A stretch of 64,000 nt of DNA from NCBI GenBank assembly GCA_963781105.1, contig CAWAED010000013.1:124001-188000 (forward strand), written 5' to 3'. A program made the position numbers and the translations under genes. A model generated the notes under the pieces. The model had not been told where the DNA came from. It searched no databases and worked only from the letters and a program-made list of their open reading frames with translations. Shown in pieces: positions 43,176 through 51,855 of the stretch. How positions within the stretch are numbered: position 1 is the first letter of the stretch; each line of letters opens with the position of its first letter. The DNA is from Palsa-295 sp963781105 (GTDB lineage Bacteria; Acidobacteriota; Terriglobia; Acidiferrales; UBA7541).

Positions 43176-43328
43176 AGGACACTACCTCCCTAAGTACGCG
43201 CATAGATTAGGGTGGGCGCTCTGCAGAACCAATAGAGCTAAAGCGTCAATTACGTAGGTCTATTTTGGTACACCAGTACTATACGTAGGCGTGCGGAGAT
43301 TACAGAAAACACAAGATTTGCGCGAAAA

Positions 43329-45140
43329 CTAGGAATCCTTCTCTTCAGCGTGGGGCTTACGGAAGGCGCGAAGCGTGTCCGGCAAGGTGAGGATACCTTC
43401 GAGCTTGGCTAAGTTGGCGCGATTGATCACGGGGAGCAAAGGCCAATCGCCGATTTCCTGCAGCGCTTCCTCGAGCGTTTGGTCGCGGAAAAGGTACGGG
43501 AGCGGGCCCTTGGATTTGACGTGAATAGCGGTCGTCGTGGGCGAAGCGTCCGGGGCGCGGCGCATTAATTCTTCACGATCAAGTAGCCACCATTCCCCGG
43601 GCTTCACGCGAAGCAACAGAGCCGCTTCTGTGTTCGCTTCCGCGCGGCGCGACAGCTCGGCGAGTTGCTCTGCGGGCTCGCATACGATCACGCCGTCAGC
43701 GCGCATCGCGTCTTCCACCGCCAGCGCCATCATTTCGCGACGCTCTTCTACCGACGGCAGCACGAGCCCCTCCTGGCGGGCCAGCAGATCGAAGAGCGGC
43801 ACCTTCTGGTAGGTGCGCGAGATGACATAGGCAATCATCGTGGAAATGATAACCGGCAGAATTGCTGTGTAGTTTCCGGATAGCTCAATCACCATGAAGA
43901 CAGAAGTGATGGGCGTACGCAGAAAGCCGGCGAAGAGCGTGCCAATTCCCACGAGCGCGAAGGTGCCTACGGTTCCGGCGACAATCGGGAAAAAATGATG
44001 CTCGATAGACCCGATGGCTCCGCCCAGCATCGCTCCGATGAATAGAGTCGGCGCGAAGGTGCCGCCGGGCGTGCCGCTCAAGAAAGAAAAGCCCGTGGCG
44101 AGCATTTTCAACGCGGCGAGCAGCAAGAGGAGTTGCCAGGTGAATTGGCCGTGCATGGCTTGGTCAACAATCGCGTATCCGGCGCCCATAACCTGCGGCA
44201 AGCGGATGCCGATGAGCCCGATCAGCAACCCGGCAGCGGCCGGTTGGAAGTACTGAGTCCAATTGGGGAGAGCCTGAAGCTTCGGACGGGCATAGACGAT
44301 CAATTTCAGAAGCAACAACGACGCGCCGCCACCGGCAACGCCGAGAACCGCGTAGGCAAGCATCTCCCCCGGACCGGCCACGCGAAATGGCGGCACGCGA
44401 AAGAGCGATTCTGGTCCGAGGAACGCGCGCATGGTGACGACGCTGGACACCGCGGCCAGCACAATCGCGCCGAGCGCGCCGGCGCTCCAGTTTCCGATCA
44501 CCTCTTCGACAACGAAGAGGACAGCCGAAATTGGCGCATTGAACGCCGCGGCCAGCCCCGCCGCCGCTCCCACTGGAGCGATGAGGCGCAGCTTCTCGGT
44601 GGACAAGCGAAGACGCCTGCCGATCAAGGAAGCGATTCCAGCGCCCATTTGCAGTGAAGGATCTTCCGGCCCCAAGGATTGCCCGCTGCCGATTGCGACC
44701 GCGCAAGTTACGAACTTTCCGATGACCGTCACGAACGGCACGTAGCCGTCGGAAATGTAAACCGCTGCTTTGGTGTGATTCACCCCACTGCCGCGAACGC
44801 CCGGGAACACGTGGATGACCAGCACCGCTACCACGATACCCGCGAGAGTCGGCGCGATAATTACTCGCGGAAACGACGGGTATAAAGACGAACCCAAGAG
44901 CGTGATTTGCGTCCAATCAATCGCCAGGCGGAAACAAACCACGGCAAGGCCCGAGAAAATTCCGATGAGCACGGCGAGCAGGAGGAATAGCCTGTCCTCC
45001 CGCATGATGAACACCTTGGAGGTCCAAGCTTCCCAGCGAGTGCGGAAACTCGTGCGTGCCGGGAAGGGACTGCCTACAGTGGTGGCGTCCTCGGGCGCTG
45101 CGGGGGCCGTAACCGTGGCCGGTGCGGGGATCTCGCTCAA
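43329..45140 (-). CDS. ClC-type chloride channel/antiporter with C-terminal CBS pair
   Basis: About 603 residues. Membrane part (about 60-455) with ClC filter motifs GSGQSLGPEDPS (the gating Glu kept), and GGTFAPTLFIGAMLGG. The C-terminal soluble part (about 470-600) looks like two CBS motifs. The start is uncertain: TTG at 45140-45138 overlaps the TPR stop in TTGA and gives a Pro/Ala-rich cytosolic leader; the longer frame to 45683 only mirrors the TPR gene. Moves chloride, perhaps coupled to protons. Confidence 0.85.
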   Translation of the reverse strand: MSEIPAPATVTAPAAPEDATTVGSPFPARTSFRTRWEAWTSKVFIMREDRLFLLLAVLIGIFSGLAVVCFRLAIDWTQITLLGSSLYPSFPRVIIAPTLAGIVVAVLVIHVFPGVRGSGVNHTKAAVYISDGYVPFVTVIGKFVTCAVAIGSGQSLGPEDPSLQMGAGIASLIGRRLRLSTEKLRLIAPVGAAAGLAAAFNAPISAVLFVVEEVIGNWSAGALGAIVLAAVSSVVTMRAFLGPESLFRVPPFRVAGPGEMLAYAVLGVAGGGASLLLLKLIVYARPKLQALPNWTQYFQPAAAGLLIGLIGIRLPQVMGAGYAIVDQAMHGQFTWQLLLLLAALKMLATGFSFLSGTPGGTFAPTLFIGAMLGGAIGSIEHHFFPIVAGTVGTFALVGIGTLFAGFLRTPITSVFMVIELSGNYTAILPVIISTMIAYVISRTYQKVPLFDLLARQEGLVLPSVEERREMMALAVEDAMRADGVIVCEPAEQLAELSRRAEANTEAALLLRVKPGEWWLLDREELMRRAPDASPTTTAIHVKSKGPLPYLFRDQTLEEALQEIGDWPLLPVINRANLAKLEGILTLPDTLRAFRKPHAEEKDS

Positions 45141-46312
45141 CGGTTCACCACGGAAGTGCTGCGTCCGAGCAGCCAAAGCGCGCGATCGTCGCCTTGCGGC
45201 TCGCCGCACGATTTTGCGGCGGCGTTCTCCACGCCAAAGACGAATTCCATCGAGGCATCCAAGCGTTCCGGAAAACGTTCGAGATCGCGCTCGGTCCAGT
45301 CCATTTGTGTGCGCTGGAATTGCCCCCAGAGGATCTGGAGATCGGTGCGCGGAGGGGTCTCGAGCAAGGATTCTCCGTTTTGCCGCGCGCAATTCTGGAG
45401 ACGCGTCTGAGCCAGCGCGAGTGCGGCCGTCGCGCGCTGCGCCTTGGCGTTTGCGGAAAGGCCCGACACGAATGGGTCCACTGCCAGGACGCGCTGCGAC
45501 ATCTCGTAAGCGCTGGCAAGGTCCAAGGCGTCGCGGCGCTCGCGGGGCAAACGGTTGAAATATTGCAACGCATCGGAATACTGGCCGAGCTCGAACGCCG
45601 CCCTCGCGGCGCCCGCCAGCGCCTCTTGGTCGTAACGGTCGGCCGCGAGCAGGTCGCGATAGAGTTCCTGGGCGCGGTTCCACTGCTGGGTGCGCAGCAG
45701 CAGCAGGCCCACGATTTTGAGGCGTTGTGTATCGCCCGGTGCCGTGTTCTCCGCCAACGCGATCACTTCAGGCGTGGCTTGCTTCACGAATCCGTGGTCC
45801 AACAGGAATCCGCAGAGCTCCCGTCGAATCTGCCAGCGCGTGGCGATAGGATCCGCGTCCCATTCGCCATAAATTGCGCCCTGGTAGTAGCGCACCGCAT
45901 CTAGAACCGAATTATTGCGCGCAGCGATGCGGGCGAGTTCCAAGTTCACTTCTCCCCTGCCTGGTGATTCAGAAAGGAGATTCAGCAGATAGGCCCGAGC
46001 TTCCTCCCCATGGCCGTTGGCGGCGAGAGCCTTGGCTAAGGAAAATTGAAAGCGGGTACTGGATGGATTGTAGGCGAGAGCGTTACGATAGTCGGTCAGC
46101 GCCCCGTTGACATCGCCAGCCTGCATATCCCGCCCGCCCTGGGCAAACCATCCGTCGGCGAGCGTATGAACCTGCTTGTGATACATCCGCGAGAAAAACG
46201 CGGTGATCAGGACGAGCATGAGCAGCGACAGCACGCAAAGTAGAAAGACGAGTTCGCGCGAGTAAATTCGCGGGGAGACTTCCGGTAAACTGGCGTCGGT
46301 CGTAGCGCTCAT
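45137..46312 (-). CDS. Membrane-anchored TPR protein upstream of the ClC gene
   Basis: 391 residues: one N-terminal membrane helix (ELVFLLCVLSLLMLVLITAFF), then TPR repeats (about 55-290, for example GALTDYRNALAYNPSSTRFQFSLAKALAANG). The C-terminal 100 residues lack repeats. Coupled to the ClC gene by the TTGA overlap. Probably an anchored assembly factor; no enzymatic motif. Its partner is not evident. Confidence 0.75.
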   Translation of the reverse strand: MSATTDASLPEVSPRIYSRELVFLLCVLSLLMLVLITAFFSRMYHKQVHTLADGWFAQGGRDMQAGDVNGALTDYRNALAYNPSSTRFQFSLAKALAANGHGEEARAYLLNLLSESPGRGEVNLELARIAARNNSVLDAVRYYQGAIYGEWDADPIATRWQIRRELCGFLLDHGFVKQATPEVIALAENTAPGDTQRLKIVGLLLLRTQQWNRAQELYRDLLAADRYDQEALAGAARAAFELGQYSDALQYFNRLPRERRDALDLASAYEMSQRVLAVDPFVSGLSANAKAQRATAALALAQTRLQNCARQNGESLLETPPRTDLQILWGQFQRTQMDWTERDLERFPERLDASMEFVFGVENAAAKSCGEPQGDDRALWLLGRSTSVVNR

Positions 46313-46399
46313 GCCGAATTTCGCAGCCTAAAGAATACCTAGAAAGTTTCGTTGCGGAAAGAACCGGATGAAAAAAATCCAGCGGATCCGTTTGAATTT

Positions 46400-47065
46400 C
46401 TATGTCTGGTCAATCAGGCGATGATGGATGGCGTAGAGCGCGAGTTCGAGGCGGTCGGAAACTCCGAGTTTATCGAAGATATTGTGCAGGTGGTTTTTCA
46501 CCGTCTGTTCGCTGATAAAGAGTTTTTCGCCGATTTCGCGGTTGCGGAAACCCTGCGCGACGAGCTGGACGATTTCTTTTTCGCGGTCGCTCAGCAGCGG
46601 CTTTTCGCGGCGTTGGCCGGACTCTGCCGATTTCTTGAATGCGTCAATCACTTCCGCGGTCATGCGGTTATCGAGCCAGATTTCCCCGTCGGAAACCTTG
46701 CGAATGCTTTTTACCAGCAAGTCGCTGGCGGATTGCTTGAGCACCACGCCACGAGCGCCCAGGCGCATGGCGCGGACCACGTCACGGTCGTCTTCCGCAG
46801 CGGTAAGCACGATCACACGGGTGGGCAACGAATCGAAATTGACTTCTTCGAGCACGCCCAGGCCGTCCTTTTCCGGCATGCGAAGATCCAGCAAAAGGAT
46901 GTCCGGCTTCAGCTTCGAGAGCATTTTTACGCATTCCGTGCCATTGGAAGCTTCGCCGACAATCTGAATTTCGTCGGCAGCCTCCAATAGCTTGCGGAGA
47001 CCATCCCTGAAAATGGCGTGGTCATCCGCGACCAGGATGCGAATCACCTGTTTAGCTTTCGTCAT
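46400..47065 (-). CDS. NarL/FixJ-type response regulator
   Basis: 221 residues: a receiver with VADDHAIFRDGL and phospho-Asp in LLLDLRMPEKDG, the Thr/Lys switch residues (VLTAAE, LKQSASD), then a LuxR-type HTH (about 155-215, LSDREKEIVQLVAQGFRNREIGEKLFIS). Phosphorylated by the kinase whose stop lies directly upstream (1 bp between stop and start). Target genes are not apparent. Confidence 0.92.
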   Translation of the reverse strand: MTKAKQVIRILVADDHAIFRDGLRKLLEAADEIQIVGEASNGTECVKMLSKLKPDILLLDLRMPEKDGLGVLEEVNFDSLPTRVIVLTAAEDDRDVVRAMRLGARGVVLKQSASDLLVKSIRKVSDGEIWLDNRMTAEVIDAFKKSAESGQRREKPLLSDREKEIVQLVAQGFRNREIGEKLFISEQTVKNHLHNIFDKLGVSDRLELALYAIHHRLIDQT

Positions 47066-47066
47066 T

Positions 47067-48752
47067 TCAATTCAGTGGGATTTCGACCGTCAGACGCGCC
47101 CCGTGCCCGGGATTCGATTCCACCGTCAGCGTCCCGCCCACGCCCCGTGTTCTTTCTTTGATCGAAATTGGCCCGAGTCGCAGCCGATCCAACTCTTCGC
47201 TGCTGTATCGCCCTGAAAAGCTGAATCCACGCCCGTTATCGTCAACAACGAGCGACACTTTCGCCTCATCTTGCCCTAGTTTTACCACGACGTGACTGGC
47301 CTTGGCATGCTTTTTTATGTTGTTGAGTGACTCGCGATATATTTGGAACAATTCCCTGCATATCCTATCGGGCAACCGCAAATTGCGATCCTCGATGAAC
47401 AAATCCACCGCCAGGCCCGAATCATTGCGAAACCGCTCAGCGAAACCGAGCATCAGCTCGCGCATATCCGCGCTTTCAACCCGCAACGGCCGGAGGTCAG
47501 TAACCATCCTACGCAATTCTTCGCTTTCCTGCTGAATCGTTTTTTGCAAAGTTTCCAACTCTTGACCTGCCTGCTCCGGGGTCCAGGGGAACTTGTGGCG
47601 CAGGACGTCCAGCTGGATATTCAGGCTTAGCAGGGTTTGGAGGATGCCATCGTGGAGGTCGCGAGAGATACGGCTGCGCTCGGACTCGACCGCGCGGGCG
47701 CGCAGGTGGCGCATCAGAAAGACGTTTTCCAGTGGCGGCCCGACGTGCCGGACGATCTGCTCGAGCCAGCGCAGATCACCGGTAGTGAATTTCCGATGCG
47801 ATTCCTGCGGATTGATCAGCAGTACGCGACCTGCCGGGCGTCCGCCGGCCTCAATCGTCACTGCCAGCATTGTGCGCACGCCGAACTCTTCGCGCGTGGA
47901 ATCGGGCGGGGCGTGGAGTTCCCGGAAGGGCTGGCCGCTGCGGCGGTCCCAGCCGAAACCACCGCCCGTGCCATTGCCGTTGCGGAACTCCCAACATAGC
48001 GAATTTTCGAAGGCATCGGTCAGAAACGTGTCGGAGCGGGAGAGCGGAAGCGTTTCGGGGCCGCCCGGTTCGTGTTGATTGGGATGAATCTTCCAGACGA
48101 ACAGGCGTTCGAGCTCTTCGTCGCGAATGGCCAGGCAGGCTTGTTCGCATTGAAACGCCAAGGCGATTTCGCCGAGAGCTTGGCGAACGGATTCGGTTAA
48201 TCCTCGATCAAACTGCAAGAGGCGCGTGATTTTTTCGAGGAATTGGCGGCGCTCCAGGTGTTCGCGCTCGCGCGCGCCCAGGAAGCCCATGCCCAACCCT
48301 GAAATTGCGGTGCCGAGCCCAATGGAAAGCCAGTGACCCGCGCCGTGCCAACCAAACGAATCGCTCGCAGCAAGCCGCAGGATGAGTCCGACGGCGGCTA
48401 CGCTCACAAAGGCCAGCATCGCGCGCGAGCTCCCTTGGGTGGCGAGTGCAAAAACCACGAAGAGAAACAGAAACCACCACGCCGAAATTGAAGGCGTGAG
48501 GAAAAGAAATACCGCGAGCGCTACGAAATCCGCCACCAGAGGGATGGTGAAGTTCATTTCGCTCGAGAGGCGCTCATAGAGCCAGATGGCCAGTGCGACC
48601 AGCAAATAAACCGCGAGAAAGATCGCGGCGACCGTGCGGGAGCTTGCCTGCGACATTTCGAGCAGGTCCACCAGCGCAAGAGCCACGAGAATGGCTCGAG
48701 CCAGGGTCACCTGGCGGTCCAAGTACAAGCGTTCGGCGCTATCGAGAGGCAT
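47067..48752 (-). CDS. NarX/DegS-type sensor histidine kinase (HisKA_3)
   Basis: 561 residues. About five membrane helices (20-160), a GAF-like sensor region (about 180-350), HisKA_3 with the phospho-acceptor His in SRISRDLHDGILQTL (about residue 375), and HATPase_c (N box ESLNNIKKHAKA, G box VDDNGRGF; about 455-560). It forms an operon with the NarL-type regulator. The membrane part suggests sensing of a membrane or small-molecule cue; the signal is unknown. Confidence 0.9.
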   Translation of the reverse strand: MPLDSAERLYLDRQVTLARAILVALALVDLLEMSQASSRTVAAIFLAVYLLVALAIWLYERLSSEMNFTIPLVADFVALAVFLFLTPSISAWWFLFLFVVFALATQGSSRAMLAFVSVAAVGLILRLAASDSFGWHGAGHWLSIGLGTAISGLGMGFLGAREREHLERRQFLEKITRLLQFDRGLTESVRQALGEIALAFQCEQACLAIRDEELERLFVWKIHPNQHEPGGPETLPLSRSDTFLTDAFENSLCWEFRNGNGTGGGFGWDRRSGQPFRELHAPPDSTREEFGVRTMLAVTIEAGGRPAGRVLLINPQESHRKFTTGDLRWLEQIVRHVGPPLENVFLMRHLRARAVESERSRISRDLHDGILQTLLSLNIQLDVLRHKFPWTPEQAGQELETLQKTIQQESEELRRMVTDLRPLRVESADMRELMLGFAERFRNDSGLAVDLFIEDRNLRLPDRICRELFQIYRESLNNIKKHAKASHVVVKLGQDEAKVSLVVDDNGRGFSFSGRYSSEELDRLRLGPISIKERTRGVGGTLTVESNPGHGARLTVEIPLN

Positions 48753-48948
48753 TGTGGCGGGAACGACAGCCTCTAAAAGTCTAGCAAGCGGAAGGCGCGG
48801 CGCAACCGCGTGTCCTCTTCTGGTTATCGTTGTGCTGGAACTGGCCGGAGGGCAAAATCACCAGAGATGAACACTGAAGTAACGGATTGGAAGGGCAGTT
48901 CGCCGGCGTCGTGGCGCGTCTTCATCTGTGCTGCTTTCCGGCGCAGTG

Positions 48949-48974
48949 TTATCCACAGGACTGCGTTATCCACA
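48949..48974 (+). promoter_or_regulatory. Two perfect DnaA boxes in direct repeat
   Basis: TTATCCACA at 48949-48957 and again at 48966-48974, starts 17 bp apart, same orientation. They lie 22 bp upstream of a -35-like TTGACA for the MerR-TPR gene. Two perfect boxes this close together are rare outside oriC, dnaA promoters and datA-type titration sites. No oriC neighbours (dnaA, dnaN, rpmH) are present. Confidence 0.7.
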
Positions 48975-48995
48975 GCCGGGTACCATAGCCGGGGA

Positions 48996-49024
48996 TTGAC
49001 AGCAGGTGCATAATCGCTTGTATC
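48996..49024 (+). promoter_or_regulatory. Sigma70-like promoter for the MerR-TPR gene
   Basis: TTGACA at 48996-49001, 17 bp, then TGTATC at 49019-49024. The -35 is perfect, the -10 weak. The MerR-TPR start codon lies 27 bp downstream, so the 5' leader would be short. The paired DnaA boxes sit just upstream of the -35. Confidence 0.55.
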
Positions 49025-49051
49025 GATTGCATCGCTTGGGGGTTCTTCGGC

Positions 49052-49951
49052 TTGGCGCAGCGCTACACACGAGGTGAAGTTGGGCGCATTCTGGGGTTAG
49101 AGCCGAGCCGTCTTCGTTACTGGGAGCGATTGCGGCTGGTGCGCCCGCAGGCGCGGTGGGGCGAGCGTTTTTACAGTTTCGGCGATCTCGTTGCCGTACG
49201 ATCCATCCAAAATCTGACGCAACATCGCGTGCCTGCGCGGCGGGTGCGACGCGCCATCGCGTTAATCGAAAAACAATTCGGCGATCGCGGACGGCCTGTG
49301 CAGGAACTGCGCTTGGTGGAACTGGGCAGCGATGTACACGTGGTGCCACCTGGATACGAAACGCCGTTTAATCCCTTCCTGCGGCAGTGGGCTTTCCCAT
49401 TCGATGTGCCGGCACAGCCCGCGAAATTACACGCGATGACGGGGCCCACGCCCGAAGATTTTTTCCAATCCGCGCTGGATTGCGAAGCGCGCAGCGAGAC
49501 GCTGCCCGAAGCGATCGAAAATTATCAGCGCGTGGTGGAGCTCGCGCCAAATTGGATCGAAGCGCACATTAATCTCGGCGTCGCTTACTATCAATTGGGG
49601 CAGCTTTCCGACGCACGTGACGCTTTTCTCAGCGCGGTACAGATTGATCCGCTGAACGGAATCTCCCGCTACAACCTCGGGTGCACGCTCGAAGAATTGG
49701 GCGAGCTCGATTTGGCGATTGACCATTTGCGGCGCGCGGCGCGAGCGATGCCCTCTCATCCCGACGTGCATTTCAATCTTGCGCTAGCTTACGAGAAGCG
49801 CGAGGAACATCGCGCGGCGCACGAGCATTGGGTCCTCTATTTGCGCTATGCACCAAGCGGACCGTGGGCAGAGCAGGCTCGCGCGCGCCTGAGCCAACCC
49901 TCCGGCAAGCGAAAACGGACGGCGCCCATTCCCTTTCGCCGGCCGAGTTGA
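49052..49951 (+). CDS. MerR-type HTH fused to TPR repeats
   Basis: 299 residues, start TTG. An N-terminal MerR winged helix (about 3-70: YTRGEVGRILGLEPSRLRYWERLRLVRPQ) is joined through a linker to three TPR units (about 140-260: AIENYQRVVELAPNWIEAHINLGVAYYQLGQ, ISRYNLGCTLEELGEL). There is a basic C-terminal tail. MerR proteins bend operator DNA; here the effector domain is a protein-binding array, so the signal may be a protein partner. Monocistronic, divergent from the sensor kinase. Confidence 0.82.
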   Translation: MAQRYTRGEVGRILGLEPSRLRYWERLRLVRPQARWGERFYSFGDLVAVRSIQNLTQHRVPARRVRRAIALIEKQFGDRGRPVQELRLVELGSDVHVVPPGYETPFNPFLRQWAFPFDVPAQPAKLHAMTGPTPEDFFQSALDCEARSETLPEAIENYQRVVELAPNWIEAHINLGVAYYQLGQLSDARDAFLSAVQIDPLNGISRYNLGCTLEELGELDLAIDHLRRAARAMPSHPDVHFNLALAYEKREEHRAAHEHWVLYLRYAPSGPWAEQARARLSQPSGKRKRTAPIPFRRPS

Positions 49952-49979
49952 ACCCGTTCCACTTCTGAAAGGAACCCCA

Positions 49980-51833
49980 ATGCTTCTGCGATGGTTGGCC
50001 TGTGCCGGCGTTATTCTGTGGGTGCTTACGATGACGATATCTTCGAAATCTGCGCAAACGAACCCATCTGTAGCTACTTCGCCGACCGCTGCCGCACAGA
50101 AATTCGCCGTGCTAAGCGATCAATTCATGAAGGACTCGCTGGCGCTTTCCCCAACGAGCGCGTCGGAGGCTGGGTATCACGTCCATCACGACCCCGCGAC
50201 GGGCAAGGACATCGAGCTCGACGCGCTATTGGACGATATGAGCTTGGAATCCATCGCAAAACAGCGCGCTTTCTACGCCGAGTGGCGCGAACGGTTTCGC
50301 GCCGAGACTCCGCCTTCGGCCTTGGACGCGGAAGACGCCGCCGATTGGCAGCTCATTGACGATCAGATCGGTCTTAATCTGCTCGAATTCGACAAGATTC
50401 AGAGTTACCGGCACAACCCGACGGTGGTGGTGGAGTTGATCGGGAACGCACTGTTTCTTCCCCTCACGCAGACCTACGCCCCGCACGATGTGCGTGTTAG
50501 CAACGTGCTGTCTCGCGTGGGGCAGATTCCGCGCGTCTTAGATCAAGTGAAACCGTACCTGACGGACGCGGACCCTGTCTGGGTGAGCACGGCCGTGGAA
50601 GAAAATTCGGGCAACGTTGATCTGATCGAAAATACGCTGGCGCAGGAGATCCCGGGTGGTTCGCCGCTGAAATCGCAGTACGACGAAGTTGCGCCGCCCG
50701 CGATTGCCGCCTTGAAGGATTTTTCGCATTGGTTGCAGAACGATTTGTCGAAACGTCCGTCGAAGCTGACTTGGCGCCTAGGCAAGGATCTCTACGATCA
50801 GAAATTCAAGCTGGTGATGGAAACTCCGGTGACGCCGGAAGAAGTGCTGGCCGATGCGGAGCGCGATATGAAATCGGTGCGCGCGGAAATGTTGCAAATC
50901 GCGCTGCCGCTCCACGCGCAAATGTATCCTGGTCACGGCGAGCACGCGGAGTTGAGCGCTCACGATCGGGAGAACTTAATCATCGGCGAAGTGCTGCAGA
51001 AAATATCGGACCAGCACCCGCGCCGCGACCAATTGCAGCAGACAATTGAAGCTGATCTCGCGGGCATCACGCAATTCATACGCGAGAAAAAGATCGTGTC
51101 GCTCAGCTCGCGTGACAATCTGAAAGTGATACCCACGCCACCCTTCGAGCGCGGCATTTATTCCGTAGCGGGATTCCACAGCGCGCCGCCACTGGAGCCA
51201 CAGGCGGAAGCCGAATATTGGGTCACGCCGATTGACCCGAAAATGTCTGAAGCCAAGGCCGAATCGAAGCTGCGCGAATACAACGACTTCACTTTGCAAT
51301 GGCTCAGCATTCACGAAGCCCTTCCCGGACATTACGTTCAATTCGAACATCTCAACAATATTCAACCGGAGCGGCGGCGCTTGCTGCGTTCGCTCTATGC
51401 GAATGGAGCGTACGTGGAAGGTTGGGCGGAATATATCGCACAGGTGATGATGGACGAAGGTTTCCTGAACAACGATCCCCGCTTCCGCATGGTGATGCGC
51501 AAAATTCGCCTGCGCGTGATTTCCAACGCGATTCTGGACATCAAAATGCACACAATGGATATGACGGACCAACAGGCCCTGGATCTGATGACCAAGGATT
51601 CCTTTCAAACGCAGGCGGAAGCCGAAGGAAAATTGCAGCGGGTGAAATTGAGTTCGACGCAGCTACCGACCTACTATGTGGGGATTCGCGAGTGGCTCGC
51701 GTTGCGGCAAAAATATCAAGCGGTAGCGGGAAAGAATTTCGACCTGCTCAAGTTTCATGACTTGGTTCTCGATGAAGGCCCGCTGCCCGTGCCGGTAGTC
51801 GAGAAACTCGTGATGCCTACCGCTAAGCCGTAG
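49980..51833 (+). CDS. DUF885-family exported metallopeptidase-like protein
   Basis: 617 residues: signal peptide, helical DUF885 domain, zinc-binding motif HEALPGHY (about 445-452) followed by EGWAEYIAQ (about 480-488). This HExxxGH...E pattern is typical of DUF885 dipeptidyl-carboxypeptidase-like proteins. The exported enzyme probably removes C-terminal dipeptides or cleaves small peptides; substrate unproved. Starts 28 bp after the MerR-TPR gene with a GAAAGGAAC ribosome site, so co-expression is possible. Convergent with the TonB receptor. Confidence 0.85.
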   Translation: MLLRWLACAGVILWVLTMTISSKSAQTNPSVATSPTAAAQKFAVLSDQFMKDSLALSPTSASEAGYHVHHDPATGKDIELDALLDDMSLESIAKQRAFYAEWRERFRAETPPSALDAEDAADWQLIDDQIGLNLLEFDKIQSYRHNPTVVVELIGNALFLPLTQTYAPHDVRVSNVLSRVGQIPRVLDQVKPYLTDADPVWVSTAVEENSGNVDLIENTLAQEIPGGSPLKSQYDEVAPPAIAALKDFSHWLQNDLSKRPSKLTWRLGKDLYDQKFKLVMETPVTPEEVLADAERDMKSVRAEMLQIALPLHAQMYPGHGEHAELSAHDRENLIIGEVLQKISDQHPRRDQLQQTIEADLAGITQFIREKKIVSLSSRDNLKVIPTPPFERGIYSVAGFHSAPPLEPQAEAEYWVTPIDPKMSEAKAESKLREYNDFTLQWLSIHEALPGHYVQFEHLNNIQPERRRLLRSLYANGAYVEGWAEYIAQVMMDEGFLNNDPRFRMVMRKIRLRVISNAILDIKMHTMDMTDQQALDLMTKDSFQTQAEAEGKLQRVKLSSTQLPTYYVGIREWLALRQKYQAVAGKNFDLLKFHDLVLDEGPLPVPVVEKLVMPTAKP

Positions 51834-51855
51834 ACGGGCAGCGCACCGAGCGGCC

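Noticed and set aside
45141..45683. N-terminal extension of the ClC open frame
   Set aside because: Arg-rich and lies on the same strand within the TPR gene; homology to ClC starts only near 45000.
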